Notes: generated from the letters alone by a model not told the origin. 64,000 bases of DNA from Nitrosopumilus sp. b3 (GCF_014078525.1 NZ_MU078695.1:1-64000), one strand, 5' to 3'; shown: positions 36,553 through 46,908, counted from the first letter of the stretch. Translations and numbers: made by a program.

Positions 36553-37605
36553 TCAAGAACTTTTAGTTTTTGGCAATTTTATTGTGAATGTGGTAGGATT
36601 GTTGCTCACGGAAATTGAACCATTGTGCATATCCAAAAATTGTTTACAAGATGCCAATCCTAAACCAGTTCCTTCATCTTTTGTGGTATACATGGGCTCA
36701 AAAATTTGTTCAAGATGTTCATCAGGTATTCCCGGTCCTGTATCAGACACTTTGACTACTGCATAATCCCCTTCAGTTTCAAGAGTAACATTTACTTCCC
36801 CCTTTACTCTAATTGCCTGAACAGCATTTTGTATTATATTTGTGATAATTCCACGAATTTTTATAACATCACATTGCAACAGACAGGATTCTAAAGAAGA
36901 AAACAATTCAATGTTGTTGGGAAGTTTTACCTCCGAAATAGAATTTTTCACAATTTCTTTTAAATCACAAGTGATCATTCTAAGTTCCGGAGTTCGAATA
37001 AAACCCAACACATCATTAATTTGGTTTGTAATGTGGGATATTGCTTCCTCCATATTCAATATAGAATTTGTTAATACTTGATCCTCATGATTTTTTTGTT
37101 TTACTTTCATCAATTCAATTTGGGATTGTAATGTTGTCAAAGGATTTCTAATATCATGTGCCATTTTTGAAGAAAGTTTACCAATCATCTCAAGTTTACT
37201 ACTTTCAAATTTATTTAATTCGGCAGATAGAACTTCATCAAGTTTTTTTTGGGTTTGAGTAAGTGTGGATTTTGCTTTTTTAAGAGACTTTGATTTAGTG
37301 GATAATCTTTGCTTAGTAATTTCATGAGATTTTTTTGCATTCTCAATTTCATTTTTTAGAGAAATTAACTTTTTATCAGTTTCATCTAAATTTTCATCAT
37401 CTTCTTTTAAATTCTGACTAGCCTGTGTGTTTTCAGAGATTTTTTCAATTTCTTCTTTTTCTTTGGGTTTATCCTCATTAGAGAAATCATCAATTTTTTC
37501 TGATTCTGTAGGTTTTGATTTTTTAAAGAAAACTGTTCTTTGAGGTGCATTCATAGGATCAAAATCAGAGTCTTCTTGATTTTCTCTATGCATGAATTTT
37601 CTCAT
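36553..37605 (-). CDS. Soluble sensor histidine kinase
   Basis: This 350-aa kinase lacks membrane helices. A charged N terminus and a coiled coil (about 75-130) precede HisKA, with the phospho-His in SKMAHDIRNPLTTLQ, and a HATPase domain (NIIQNAVQAIR, VSDTGPGIP, GTGLGLASCKQF). No sensor domain is attached, so input probably comes from a partner. No receiver gene is adjacent. Confidence 0.85.
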   Translation of the reverse strand: MRKFMHRENQEDSDFDPMNAPQRTVFFKKSKPTESEKIDDFSNEDKPKEKEEIEKISENTQASQNLKEDDENLDETDKKLISLKNEIENAKKSHEITKQRLSTKSKSLKKAKSTLTQTQKKLDEVLSAELNKFESSKLEMIGKLSSKMAHDIRNPLTTLQSQIELMKVKQKNHEDQVLTNSILNMEEAISHITNQINDVLGFIRTPELRMITCDLKEIVKNSISEVKLPNNIELFSSLESCLLQCDVIKIRGIITNIIQNAVQAIRVKGEVNVTLETEGDYAVVKVSDTGPGIPDEHLEQIFEPMYTTKDEGTGLGLASCKQFLDMHNGSISVSNNPTTFTIKLPKTKSS

Positions 37606-37734
37606 AAATATTAGCCAGATTTTTCAAATATCACATCTAATGTGTTCAAAATATCCAAACACTGATGTTTTTCAATAATGATGTACTTCAAGATGTTTTA
37701 ATAGAATAAAGTGGTAATATGACCAAGAAAAGAT

Positions 37735-37980
37735 ATGCTTGAAAAACAATTCAAACCAGAACTCCTATACAACAGTATTGTTCATTTTTACATTGATAAA
37801 AAGGGGTATTCAAAAGACAAGGCAAATGCAATTGCACAGTCAGTAGTACAAAAAGAAGCTCAAAGAAGAATATGCAAAAATCCAAAATGTAAACATTTTT
37901 CACATGACCACATTAGAAATACTGAAACATGTCTAGTTGAGAATTGTGAGTGCAACAAATTTTTAGCTAAAGTCATCTAA
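37735..37980 (+). CDS. Small zinc-binding hypothetical protein
   Basis: This 81-aa protein has a helical N terminus (ELLYNSIVHFYIDKKGYSKDKANAIA split after Y) and a C-terminal Cys/His cluster (CKNPKCKHFSHDHI, CLVENCECN) that should bind zinc. It overlaps the end of the convergent nuclease gene by 18 bases. The family is unknown to me. Confidence 0.6.
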   Translation: MLEKQFKPELLYNSIVHFYIDKKGYSKDKANAIAQSVVQKEAQRRICKNPKCKHFSHDHIRNTETCLVENCECNKFLAKVI

Positions 37981-38943
37981 TGAATTTTCAATAAGGGGTT
38001 GAGCAGGAATTCCAATTTTACGTAATTCTTGAGCAAATTCATCTACGAAACCATGAATTGTGTAAACTTGTTCTGCTCCTGATTGCACCACCATCTCTAC
38101 TAGTTCATTATAATCACAGTGATCACTCATTGGAATCGAATAATCGGTTCTTCGTCCAAAAGAGAATCTAGAGGATTGAGCCCATCCACTAAACCCAATT
38201 GTCACTGCACCGTATTTTGATTTCATATCTTGAATGAATTTATTTTTACTTGACATTAGAGGCGCTACCATTACCCATGGTTTTTTGTCAAGTAATCCAT
38301 TTTTTTCTGCTTCTGAATGTCCAATTCCATCATTTAGTGATACTCCAAATTTCTGATGAAGTGAATTCATTTCTTTTACAGAATCATGAAAGTAAAGAGG
38401 TCCCCAATGACCAAATAGTTGAGTAATTGTTTGAGCTTTTCCTAATTGATATCCCATTAAAATTACTGGAATTCCTTTACCGTAAAGATCTGAAATCAAT
38501 TCATTTACTTGTTTTTGAATTTCCTCCATTTTTGGAAAAACAAATTCAGGCAATCCAAACGTACATTCTGTAATCAATGTTTTGCATTTTGGGATTCTGG
38601 CCCCTTGCAGAAAACCTCTATCTCGTGTGCAAATATCTCCAGTGTAGAAAATATCATCAAAGAGTAAACCTTTGGCACCAAGTATATGACCGCTATCCAC
38701 TAGAGAAAAATTCTCAAGAGATTCAACATGATTTTCCATCTTAAATCCACGAAGATTAGCAATTTCATTTGTCTCAATAGATGCTAATATTGTACCACCG
38801 TTTTTAGTTGGAAGATGATCAGCATGGGCATGAGAGACAAAATTAATTCCAGATTTATCGCTATTTTTGGGATCCAAGTAAACACGATTTTTGTTTACCT
38901 CACACAGGATTCCATTTTTAGTCATCCTGACATTTCTAGGCAA
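37963..38943 (-). CDS. Metallo-beta-lactamase-fold nuclease
   Basis: This 326-aa protein has the H-x-H-x-D-H zinc motif in SHAHADHLP (His38, His40, Asp42, His43), DICTRDRG and SDHCDYNELVE. The general pattern matches the archaeal exonuclease/mRNA 3'-processing branch (Ysh1/SNM1-like) more than a lactamase. It likely cuts or trims RNA or DNA. There is no KH domain, so it is not the CPSF1-type aCPSF. Confidence 0.78.
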   Translation of the reverse strand: MPRNVRMTKNGILCEVNKNRVYLDPKNSDKSGINFVSHAHADHLPTKNGGTILASIETNEIANLRGFKMENHVESLENFSLVDSGHILGAKGLLFDDIFYTGDICTRDRGFLQGARIPKCKTLITECTFGLPEFVFPKMEEIQKQVNELISDLYGKGIPVILMGYQLGKAQTITQLFGHWGPLYFHDSVKEMNSLHQKFGVSLNDGIGHSEAEKNGLLDKKPWVMVAPLMSSKNKFIQDMKSKYGAVTIGFSGWAQSSRFSFGRRTDYSIPMSDHCDYNELVEMVVQSGAEQVYTIHGFVDEFAQELRKIGIPAQPLIENSLDDFS

Positions 38944-39001
38944 TGAAAATCAAGACAGATGGATTTGATATAAATTGCAGGTTTGATATAGTATTGACTA
39001 G

Positions 39002-39619
39002 TTGCTAAATCTAGGAATTCTAATCTCAGGTCGTGGAAGCAACATGGAGAGCATTCTAAAGTCTATCAAAAGTAAAAAAATTCCAATTAACCCATCAGTA
39101 GTTATTTCAAATCGAAGCGATGCCAAAGGTCTCAAAATTGCCGAAAAATTAGGAGTCAATACAGAGATAGTTGAGAGTAAAAGTTTTGAAGGAAATAGAG
39201 AAGATTATGATAAAAAAATAATTTCAATGCTAAAAAAATATGGAGTTACCCCAGATAACGGTCTAGTATGTCTAGCGGGATTTATGAGAATAATTAGCCC
39301 TCAATTTGTAAAAAAATTCAAAAATAGAATAATCAACATTCACCCAGCATTACTTCCAAGTTTTACGGGATTGAATGCACAAAAACAGGCATTAGATTAT
39401 GGTGTAAAATATTCTGGATGCACAGTACACTTTGTAGATGCTGGAATGGATACGGGTCCAGTGATTATTCAGGCAGTAGTAAAAATCAAGGAAAACGATA
39501 CAGAAGAATCACTATCAAAAAGAATTCTAAAAGAAGAGCACAGAATATATCCAGAAGCAGTAAGTCTAATTGCAAGAAACAAAGTCAAAGTTTTTGGAAG
39601 AAAAACCATTATCAGTTAA
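39002..39619 (+). CDS. purN: Phosphoribosylglycinamide formyltransferase PurN
   Basis: PurN adds a formyl group from 10-formyl-THF in purine synthesis. Motifs are GILISGRGSNMESIL, the formyl-transfer HPALLPSFTG and the catalytic Asp in VDAGMDTGPVI. The start TTG at 39002 gives MLNLGILIS; there is no better codon. It fits with folD, the cyclo-ligase and purD a few kb downstream. It diverges from the nuclease gene. Confidence 0.92.
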   Translation: MLNLGILISGRGSNMESILKSIKSKKIPINPSVVISNRSDAKGLKIAEKLGVNTEIVESKSFEGNREDYDKKIISMLKKYGVTPDNGLVCLAGFMRIISPQFVKKFKNRIINIHPALLPSFTGLNAQKQALDYGVKYSGCTVHFVDAGMDTGPVIIQAVVKIKENDTEESLSKRILKEEHRIYPEAVSLIARNKVKVFGRKTIIS

Positions 39620-39981
39620 GAATCAGGTCCGCCAAAAAAATACAAAACTTTAAGCTCTTTTGAATTACCGTGGAAAAAATGCTCCACATCTTTTCCAACA
39701 AAAAATAATTTGTCTTTTGAAACAGGATAATCTTTGTCTTTAATTTTTAGGAATCCATTTCCAGATATTATATAATACACCTCATCACTGCAATGCGGTT
39801 CTTGTGTGTCCTTCTCTCCTGGTTGCAAAACCAAAACCCCAGCAGCAAGACTATCTCGATTAATAAAAGTGTGAAAATACGAATTACTTTTTTTAATTTT
39901 ATCAAGATATGAATCTAAGTTGTAATCTAGTTTCAATTTATTCAGCAGCAATTGAAAATGTTTTTCGTGCAGGTGGTGCAC
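39616..39981 (-). CDS. Small cupin-domain protein
   Basis: This 121-aa protein contains a single cupin barrel: LAAGVLVLQPGEKDTQEPHCSDEVYYIISG (split over two strands), with metal-ligand His and Glu residues, and VGKDVEHFFHG. Its frame begins inside the ABM gene; a GTG at 39981 opens it, though a start nearer 39950 (TTG) is possible. Ligand unknown. It shares the transcript with the ABM gene. Confidence 0.75.
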   Translation of the reverse strand: MHHLHEKHFQLLLNKLKLDYNLDSYLDKIKKSNSYFHTFINRDSLAAGVLVLQPGEKDTQEPHCSDEVYYIISGNGFLKIKDKDYPVSKDKLFFVGKDVEHFFHGNSKELKVLYFFGGPDS

Positions 39982-40222
39982 TCATGTAGGAATGACCTTC
40001 TGGATGAAGTTTATCGTGTTCAGGGCTATTATGCATCTTGATGAAAGTTTCTTTGCTTTCATGCTCAACTATTATCCTATACCCTCCATCGTTGGCTTTT
40101 AGAAAACGCCTTGAGATAAATCCAGGAAAGTTTGCTAGTACTTTGTTTGATTCTGAAAACCATTTTTTAAAATCTTCTTCAGCACCATCTTTTAGCTGAA
40201 CATCTGCCATCATCACAAACAT
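39938..40222 (-). CDS. Antibiotic biosynthesis monooxygenase-like protein
   Basis: This 94-aa ABM-fold protein reads MFVMMADVQLKDGAEEDFKKWFSES, PGFISRRFLKANDGGYRIIVEHESKETF: a ferredoxin-like dimeric barrel. Members are small monooxygenases or heme-degrading enzymes; the role here is open. It is the first gene of a two-gene unit with the cupin and overlaps it by 44 bases. Confidence 0.78.
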   Translation of the reverse strand: MFVMMADVQLKDGAEEDFKKWFSESNKVLANFPGFISRRFLKANDGGYRIIVEHESKETFIKMHNSPEHDKLHPEGHSYMSAPPARKTFSIAAE

Positions 40223-40314
40223 GTTATGACTAGAAACATCTCCATTAAATTTCTTTTCTGAGATTCACAATAATGAATTCCAAGAATTAAATATCTACAA
40301 TTCAAAATCAAAGT

Positions 40315-41178
40315 ATGACAGGCAGTAAAATTGACGGCAAGGTAATTGCTCAATCAGTTAAAGACAGGGTAAAAAAAGCAACAGCAGAGCTCAAATCGCA
40401 AGGAATCAACCCATGTTTAGCCACGATTTTGATAGGAGACAATCCAGCATCTGCCACATATGTAAGAAATAAGCACATTGCATGTGAAGAAGTTGGAATT
40501 GCAACAAAAGATCATAAATTAGATTCCAGTGTAACACAAACAGAACTAAATGAAATTATCGATAATCTAAACACTGACAGTTCGGTACATGGGATATTAG
40601 TTCAACTACCCTTACCTCAACAGTTAGATGAATTTGCAACTACGTCAAGAATATCACCAATCAAAGATGTAGATGGATTAACCCCACACAATGCAGGATT
40701 GTTATCTATGAAAAAGGCAGCTCTTGTTGCATGTACACCATCAGGTGTAATGGAGATGTTTGAATATCATAAAATTGATTTAGAAGGAAAAAATATTGTT
40801 CTAATTAATAGAAGCAATCTAGTAGGAAAGCCGCTATATCATTTACTATTAGAAAAGAATGCAACGGTAATTACATGTCACTCTAAAACAAAGAATCTTT
40901 CGGAGTTTTGCAAATCTGCAGACATTATCATTACAGCAGTTGGTGACAGAACCAAATTCACACTTACATCCGAGATGATTAAAGAAGGTGCAGTTGTTAT
41001 AGATGTTGCAATATCTCGATTTGAAGAAAAACTTGTTGGGGATTCGGATTATGATCAAATTATTAAGAAAGCATCTTTTGCAACACCAGTTCCAGGAGGG
41101 GTTGGTCCAATGACAGTTGCCATGCTATTAAAAAATACAATTACTGCAGCATCATTGAGTAGTCAAATTGGAAGATAA
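40315..41178 (+). CDS. folD: Methylene-THF dehydrogenase/cyclohydrolase FolD
   Basis: This 287-aa bifunctional one-carbon enzyme makes 10-formyl-THF from methylene-THF. Signature motifs: YVRNKHIACEEVGI, VQLPLPQQLD, DVDGLTPHNAGLL, the dinucleotide site INRSNLVGKPL and TPVPGGVGPMTVAML. The start is ATG. It overlaps the cyclo-ligase gene by 11 bases, forming a one-carbon operon that supplies PurN. Confidence 0.95.
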   Translation: MTGSKIDGKVIAQSVKDRVKKATAELKSQGINPCLATILIGDNPASATYVRNKHIACEEVGIATKDHKLDSSVTQTELNEIIDNLNTDSSVHGILVQLPLPQQLDEFATTSRISPIKDVDGLTPHNAGLLSMKKAALVACTPSGVMEMFEYHKIDLEGKNIVLINRSNLVGKPLYHLLLEKNATVITCHSKTKNLSEFCKSADIIITAVGDRTKFTLTSEMIKEGAVVIDVAISRFEEKLVGDSDYDQIIKKASFATPVPGGVGPMTVAMLLKNTITAASLSSQIGR

Positions 41179-41731
41179 TACAAAAAAAGATTCACTAAGA
41201 AATCTTCTATTAGAAAAAAGAGATAATACATCTTTTGATCTTCTAAAAATAGCAAGTCAAAAGATGCAAAAAAAATTAAAAAAGATCTATGCATTCAAAA
41301 ATGCCAAAAAAATCGGAGTTTATTATCCAATACAAAGTGAAATTTTCACACAAGACATAATTCAAGAATTAATTAGTGATGGAAAGGATGTATTTCTACC
41401 TAAGGTAACAGGTGAAGAAATGGAATTTAGGAAAATAAGGGATTTTTCGAGCCTAGAAAAGGGACGTTTTGACATCATGGAACCAAAAGATGACTGCCCA
41501 ACAGACAATAATTTAGATGTGATTTTAGTTCCAACAGTAGGCATTTCCCCAGATGGTGTTAGATTAGGATACGGCCATGGATTCTACGATAGATTTCTAG
41601 TAGGAAGTAATGCAACAACAATTGCACTAACCTTAGAAAAACAAATTGTAAAAAATATTCCAAAATCAGATCATGATGTAACAATTGATTGGATTGTTAC
41701 AGAAGACAGATTTTTTCAAACTCAGAAATAA
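41168..41731 (+). CDS. 5-formyltetrahydrofolate cyclo-ligase
   Basis: This 187-aa enzyme converts 5-formyl-THF to methenyl-THF using ATP. Visible family motifs are IGVYYPIQSEI, ILVPTVGISPDGVRLGYGHGFYDRFL. Only a TTG start (41168) gives the full N-terminal helix; it lies inside the last codons of folD, so translation is probably coupled. It is convergent with purD, overlapping by ten bases. Confidence 0.9.
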   Translation: MEDNTKKDSLRNLLLEKRDNTSFDLLKIASQKMQKKLKKIYAFKNAKKIGVYYPIQSEIFTQDIIQELISDGKDVFLPKVTGEEMEFRKIRDFSSLEKGRFDIMEPKDDCPTDNNLDVILVPTVGISPDGVRLGYGHGFYDRFLVGSNATTIALTLEKQIVKNIPKSDHDVTIDWIVTEDRFFQTQK

Positions 41732-42987
41732 GATAATCCCTTTTTACCAATGTCTGTTCTGCAGTACTTATTATTCCAAAATATTTTACCAGATGCAGAA
41801 TATGCATTCTTTATTGCTTCCTCTAAACTATCACCTAAGGCAGTAACGCCCAAAACACGTCCTCCATTTGAAAGAATTTTCCCATCTACTTTTTTTGTAC
41901 CAGCATGAAAAACATATGAATCGTTTGGAATTAAATTAAAACCTGAAATGTTTTCATCTTTTGGATATGATTCTGGATATCCTTTTGATGCTAAGACAAC
42001 ACATACTGCATATTGATTTTTCCATGCAGGCAAAGGCATATCAGATAATTTGCCTTCAACACTTGCAACAAAATAATCATACAAATCAAAATCCATCCTT
42101 ATTACAATTGGTTGGCATTCGGGATCACCCATCCTAACATTGTATTCTAAAACATAGGGTTCATCATCTTTTATCATAATTCCGGCATACAGAAATCCCT
42201 TGAATTCAATAGATTCATTTTTCATTGATTGGATAGTTTTATCAATAATTTTTTTCTGTATTTTTTCAGCCATTTTATCTGTGATAATTGGGGTGGGAGA
42301 GTAAGCGCCCATACCACCTGTGTTTGGACCTTTATCATTATCAAAAATTCTCTTATGATCTTGACTAGATGCCATTGGTATAGCAACTTTTCCATCACAT
42401 AGTGCAATGTATGATGCCTCAATTCCATCAATCCGTTCCTCAATAATGATTCGATTTCCAGCCTCACCAAATGATTTTTTGACTAGAATTGTTTGAATTG
42501 CTGAAACTGCTTCCTCAGCACTATTACAAACAACCACTCCCTTTCCTGCTGCAAGTCCATCAGCTTTTACAACTACATTGTAATCAAGTGATTTTACATA
42601 ATTTTGAGCTTTGATTGCATCATCAAAAATTTCAAATCTAGCTGTTGGGATATTATTTCGCTTCATGAAATCTTTGGCCCATATCTTGCTTGATTCAAGT
42701 TGTGCTGCCTTTTTAGAAGGACCAAAAACTTTGAGATTTTGTTGATTAAATTTATCAACAATCCCGGCAGCCAGAGGATCCTCTGGACCAACTACAGTAA
42801 AACAATTATTTTTTTGTGCAAAATCAGCTAATTCATCTAAATTATTGACATCAATAGGGACATTGTTTTTTGTCCCACCGTTTCCAGGAGCTGTAAAAAC
42901 GGTCTCAACTTTATCACTTTGAGATAATTTCCATGATAATGCATGCTCTCTTCCTCCAGAGCCGACTACTAGTACATTTACCAACAA
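41722..42987 (-). CDS. purD: Phosphoribosylamine-glycine ligase PurD
   Basis: This 421-aa ATP-grasp enzyme makes glycinamide ribonucleotide, the PurN substrate. Motifs: VLVVGSGGREHALSWKL, VVGPEDPLAAGI, VKADGLAAGKGVVVC, NTGGMGAYSP and YNVRMGDPECQ. The start is at a TTG pair (42987/42984), just before the beta strand. It stands alone on this strand between formyl-THF cyclo-ligase and ileS. Confidence 0.94.
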   Translation of the reverse strand: MLVNVLVVGSGGREHALSWKLSQSDKVETVFTAPGNGGTKNNVPIDVNNLDELADFAQKNNCFTVVGPEDPLAAGIVDKFNQQNLKVFGPSKKAAQLESSKIWAKDFMKRNNIPTARFEIFDDAIKAQNYVKSLDYNVVVKADGLAAGKGVVVCNSAEEAVSAIQTILVKKSFGEAGNRIIIEERIDGIEASYIALCDGKVAIPMASSQDHKRIFDNDKGPNTGGMGAYSPTPIITDKMAEKIQKKIIDKTIQSMKNESIEFKGFLYAGIMIKDDEPYVLEYNVRMGDPECQPIVIRMDFDLYDYFVASVEGKLSDMPLPAWKNQYAVCVVLASKGYPESYPKDENISGFNLIPNDSYVFHAGTKKVDGKILSNGGRVLGVTALGDSLEEAIKNAYSASGKIFWNNKYCRTDIGKKGLSYF

Positions 42988-43070
42988 AAATCATCTTTTA
43001 CTCAATTATATAATCCAAGTCTCATCAAATCAATTTAGCTTTATAATGCCACATACATATCAAAATCCAG

Positions 43071-46000
43071 ATGGAACTTTCTACAAAGTTTGATGCAAAA
43101 TCAATTGAGACCCAAGTAAAAGAACACATTAAATCCATTGATTTAGAAAAACAAATTTTTGCATCAGATAAACCTGAAAAAATCAGATTCATTGAGGGTC
43201 CACCAACTATGAACGGTATTCCTCATGCAGGACATCTAAGAGGGAGAGTAATCAAAGATTTGTGGTACAGATTCAATACATTACAAGGAAAAAAAATTGA
43301 ATTTAATGGAGGATGGGATACACAAGGTCTTCCAGTGGAATTACAGGTTGAAAAGGAATTAGGGGTTTCTGGTGGAAAAACTGAAGCAGTTAAACAATTT
43401 GGGATTGAAAGAATCGTTACAGAATGCAAAAAAATTGTAAAAAAATACAACAAGTCTTGGGTAGAAGTTGATGAACTGCTTGGAATGTCATTTAATCATG
43501 AGAAAGCATATTGGACTTTTAGAGATGAATTTATTGAAAGAGAATGGCAAGTGCTAAAAAAAGCCCATGAGAATGGAATTTTAGAAGAAGATTTCACAGT
43601 AATTGCGTATTGTCCTAGTTGCCAGACATCACTGAGTCATGCAGAAGTAAATCAGGGTTATGAAGAAGTAAAAGATCCTTCGTTATATTATAAAGTAAAA
43701 CTAGTTGACGAAGATGCATTTTTGATTGTATGGACTACAATGCCATTTACTCTAGTTACTGATGCAATGGTGGGATTTCAACCAGAAGAAGATTATGCGT
43801 ATGTCAAGGTTGAAAACGAAACATGGGTTATTGGAAAAACAAGACTGGAAGAATTTATGAAAGAAGTAAAAATTGAAAAATATAAAATTGAAAAAACTGC
43901 AAAAGGCTCTGAATTTGAAGGGAAAAAATACATTCACCCACTACTTGATGAAATACCAGAATTAAGGGAATGCTCAAAAATTAATAATTTTCATGTTGCA
44001 GTTTCAGAGACATTTGTTGATGCAAGCACTGGAAGTGGTCTTGTTCATCTATCCCCAGCAAATGGGGAAGAAGATATCAAAATAGCTAATAAAAGAAAAG
44101 TAAAAATTTTCAGTCCAATTGATGATGAGGTAAAATTTACCAAAGATGCGGGAAAATACCAGGGAATGTTTGTAAGAGATGCAGACAGAGTAATTGTAGA
44201 AGATCTAAAAGAGCGTAATGCCCTAGTAAAAATTGGAAAAATTAAACACAAGTATCCTCTTTGTTGGAGATCACACCATCCAATTGTATGGCTTGCAAGA
44301 AGAGGATGGTTTTACAAATTAGACAGGTTAGAAAATAAAGCAATCGATGCTGCAGAAAGTGTAGAATACTTTTTTGAGCAACCAAAAAATAGATTCTTGG
44401 GAATCATCAAAGAGAGGCATCCATGGTGCATATCAAGAGAAAGAATATGGGGATGTCCGTTACCTGTTTGGAGTTGTGAGGATTGTGGTGAGAAAAACTG
44501 GTTTTTTTCAAGAAAAGAAATTGTAGATGCATCAAGTAACTTGCCGGATGGTCCTGACTTTGAATTACATAGACCTTGGATTGACAACATTACAATAAAG
44601 TGTAAAAAATGTGGAAGCTCAAAAACAAAAAGAGAAGAATATGTTTTAGATACATGGCACAACAGTGGATCTGCTCCATATTCATCATTGACTGATGAAG
44701 AGTATACCAATGAAATTCCAGCTCCATTTTTCACTGAAGGTATTGATCAGACTAGAGGGTGGGCATACACACTCCTAATTGAAAATGTAATCTTAAACAA
44801 TGGACCAAATCCGCCCTACAAATCATTTTTGTTTCAAGGACATGTGCTTGATGAGAATGGTGGAAAAATGAGCAAAAGTAAAGGAAATGTTTTGGAAGGT
44901 GCAGAGTTATTGCAAAAATATCCTGTTGATTTGATTAGATTCTATTTTATGTGGAAAGCAAGTCCAATTGAGCCACTTAGTTTCAGTACGGATGAATTAA
45001 TGTCAAGACCGTATCAGGTAATTAACACATTATTTAATCTCCATTTGTATTTTAAACAAAATAGCCAATACGACAATTTTGAGCAATCAAACACAGTTGA
45101 ATGGGCAAAGAAAAAGGATCTACTAACATCTCCAGATATTTGGCTGTTATCAAAACTTCAAAAACTAATACAAAAAATTACAGAAAAAAACCAGACATGT
45201 AAATTTCACGAAAGTGCAAAAGCAATTGATGACTACATAATCAACAATCTAAGTCAAATTTACATTCCAATTACAAGAGGAGAACTGTGGGATGAAGATG
45301 AAGAAAAGAAAAATAGAAGGTTATCAATTTATGCAGTTCTAAGCGAAGTACTCAAAACACTAGATATTTTGATTCATCCATTTTGTCCATTTACAAGTGA
45401 ATATCTTTACCAGACAGTATTTGATGGAAAACAAAGTATTCTGCTAGACAACTGGCCAAAGTACGAAAAATCACTTGTAAACGAAGAGATAGAGGAATCA
45501 TTTGATATTATGAAGGATGTTGTCTCGGTATCATCTGCTGCAAGGATGAAAGGGAAATTAAAAAGAAGATGGCCATTAAACGAAGCACGAATTTGTGTCA
45601 AAAAAGATCAAAAGGCCAAGCTTGAATCACTGTCAGATTTGTTACAATCTCAATTAAATGTAGAAAGATTTTCTATTGTAGAAATCCAAAAAGATTCAGG
45701 ATTGGGCCAAATTTTAGAATTAAGACAGTTAGGATTGCCAGTAAAACCAGTAATTGAACTAGAAAGAAAAAGAATTGGACCTAAAGCAAAACAACACATG
45801 GGAAAACTGGTTGCAAAATTTGCAGATACAGATCCTGAAGAAATAATTTCATCATTAGAAAAAAATTCAAAATATGATTTTGATGTTGATGGAGAAATGA
45901 TTTCATTAGACAATGAAGATTATGTAATAGATTTTGATGCTAGTGAAGATTTTGCAGTATCTAAAAGAGACAATTACATTGTATTCATTTCAACATCCAG

Positions 46001-46268
46001 AAATAAGGAGATGATGGCTAAAGGATTGATAAAAGATATAGCAAGAAGGCTCCAAACTCTCAGAAAAGAAAGAGGCTACAACCCTACGGATATTTTAGAT
46101 ACTGCATCAATTCTTGATTTGGATGAGGAATCACTTGAAATGATACAAGACAAAGCAGAAGACTTGGCGTTTTTAGTCAGAGTAAAACAGGTTAATTTTT
46201 CAGAATCATGCAAAGAATACAAAGATGACGATATTGACGGCCAAAAAATTAGAATATCTGTAGAATAG
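43071..46268 (+). CDS. ileS: Isoleucyl-tRNA synthetase
   Basis: This 1065-aa class I synthetase charges tRNA-Ile. The HIGH-type motif is HAGHLRGR (about residue 47) and the KMSKS loop is KMSKSKGN (about 601). The editing domain has TTMPFT; zinc-binding CPSC and CEDCG/CKKCG pairs are present. The length is typical of archaeal/eukaryotic-type IleRS. ATG start; 52 bases before the Dps-like gene. Confidence 0.96.
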   Translation: MELSTKFDAKSIETQVKEHIKSIDLEKQIFASDKPEKIRFIEGPPTMNGIPHAGHLRGRVIKDLWYRFNTLQGKKIEFNGGWDTQGLPVELQVEKELGVSGGKTEAVKQFGIERIVTECKKIVKKYNKSWVEVDELLGMSFNHEKAYWTFRDEFIEREWQVLKKAHENGILEEDFTVIAYCPSCQTSLSHAEVNQGYEEVKDPSLYYKVKLVDEDAFLIVWTTMPFTLVTDAMVGFQPEEDYAYVKVENETWVIGKTRLEEFMKEVKIEKYKIEKTAKGSEFEGKKYIHPLLDEIPELRECSKINNFHVAVSETFVDASTGSGLVHLSPANGEEDIKIANKRKVKIFSPIDDEVKFTKDAGKYQGMFVRDADRVIVEDLKERNALVKIGKIKHKYPLCWRSHHPIVWLARRGWFYKLDRLENKAIDAAESVEYFFEQPKNRFLGIIKERHPWCISRERIWGCPLPVWSCEDCGEKNWFFSRKEIVDASSNLPDGPDFELHRPWIDNITIKCKKCGSSKTKREEYVLDTWHNSGSAPYSSLTDEEYTNEIPAPFFTEGIDQTRGWAYTLLIENVILNNGPNPPYKSFLFQGHVLDENGGKMSKSKGNVLEGAELLQKYPVDLIRFYFMWKASPIEPLSFSTDELMSRPYQVINTLFNLHLYFKQNSQYDNFEQSNTVEWAKKKDLLTSPDIWLLSKLQKLIQKITEKNQTCKFHESAKAIDDYIINNLSQIYIPITRGELWDEDEEKKNRRLSIYAVLSEVLKTLDILIHPFCPFTSEYLYQTVFDGKQSILLDNWPKYEKSLVNEEIEESFDIMKDVVSVSSAARMKGKLKRRWPLNEARICVKKDQKAKLESLSDLLQSQLNVERFSIVEIQKDSGLGQILELRQLGLPVKPVIELERKRIGPKAKQHMGKLVAKFADTDPEEIISSLEKNSKYDFDVDGEMISLDNEDYVIDFDASEDFAVSKRDNYIVFISTSRNKEMMAKGLIKDIARRLQTLRKERGYNPTDILDTASILDLDEESLEMIQDKAEDLAFLVRVKQVNFSESCKEYKDDDIDGQKIRISVE

Positions 46269-46320
46269 ACATCAAAGTTTAATGTAATATTTTTATTACA
46301 ACCAGAAAGTGTAAAATCAA

Positions 46321-46908
46321 ATGTCTGAATCAAACGAACCAAATGTTGTTGGAATTAATGTTCTAAAACAAAACGGGTTAGATGTGGATGAATTGGTTAA
46401 AGAGTTGATAAAAAATGCAGCAGTTGAATTTACTGCATACTATTACTTTACCAATCTAAGAGCACATTGTACAGGTATGGAAGGTGAGGGATTAAAAGGA
46501 ATAATCGAAGATGCAAGATTAGAAGATCTTAGTCACTTTGAATCATGCCTTGAGAGAATCTATCAACTAGGTGGAGCACTCCCAAATGATGCAACAGAAT
46601 TTATCAAAATGTCTGGATGTGAGTTCTTACAGCTTCCAGCAAATCCAACAGATCATAAGGCAATTCTAGAGAAATGTCTCAAAGCAGAACAGGGCGCAAT
46701 TGTCAATTGGAATAAAATTTGTCAAATGACATTAGGAAAAGATCCTGCAACATATGATATTGCAAAAGATATCTTAGCAGAGGAGATTGAGCACGAGTCT
46801 TGGTTCTTAGAACTAATCTACGGAAGACCATCAGGACACATGAGAAGAAAGTTTTCTGGTGAAAGACCACATACAGGAAAACACTCTAGAGCACTCGATA
46901 TGGCTTAA
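46321..46908 (+). CDS. Dps-like (DPSL) ferritin-family protein
   Basis: This 195-aa four-helix ferritin-like protein has iron-ligand residues in VEFTAYYYF, EDLSHFESCLERI and AEEIEHESW. The nearby Cys residues (CEFLQL, EKCLKAEQ) match the thioferritin/DPSL group that stores iron and consumes peroxide. A TATA-like aatatttttatta lies at 46285. The C-terminal basic tail (RRKFSGERPHTGKH) could bind DNA, by inference. Confidence 0.85.
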   Translation: MSESNEPNVVGINVLKQNGLDVDELVKELIKNAAVEFTAYYYFTNLRAHCTGMEGEGLKGIIEDARLEDLSHFESCLERIYQLGGALPNDATEFIKMSGCEFLQLPANPTDHKAILEKCLKAEQGAIVNWNKICQMTLGKDPATYDIAKDILAEEIEHESWFLELIYGRPSGHMRRKFSGERPHTGKHSRALDMA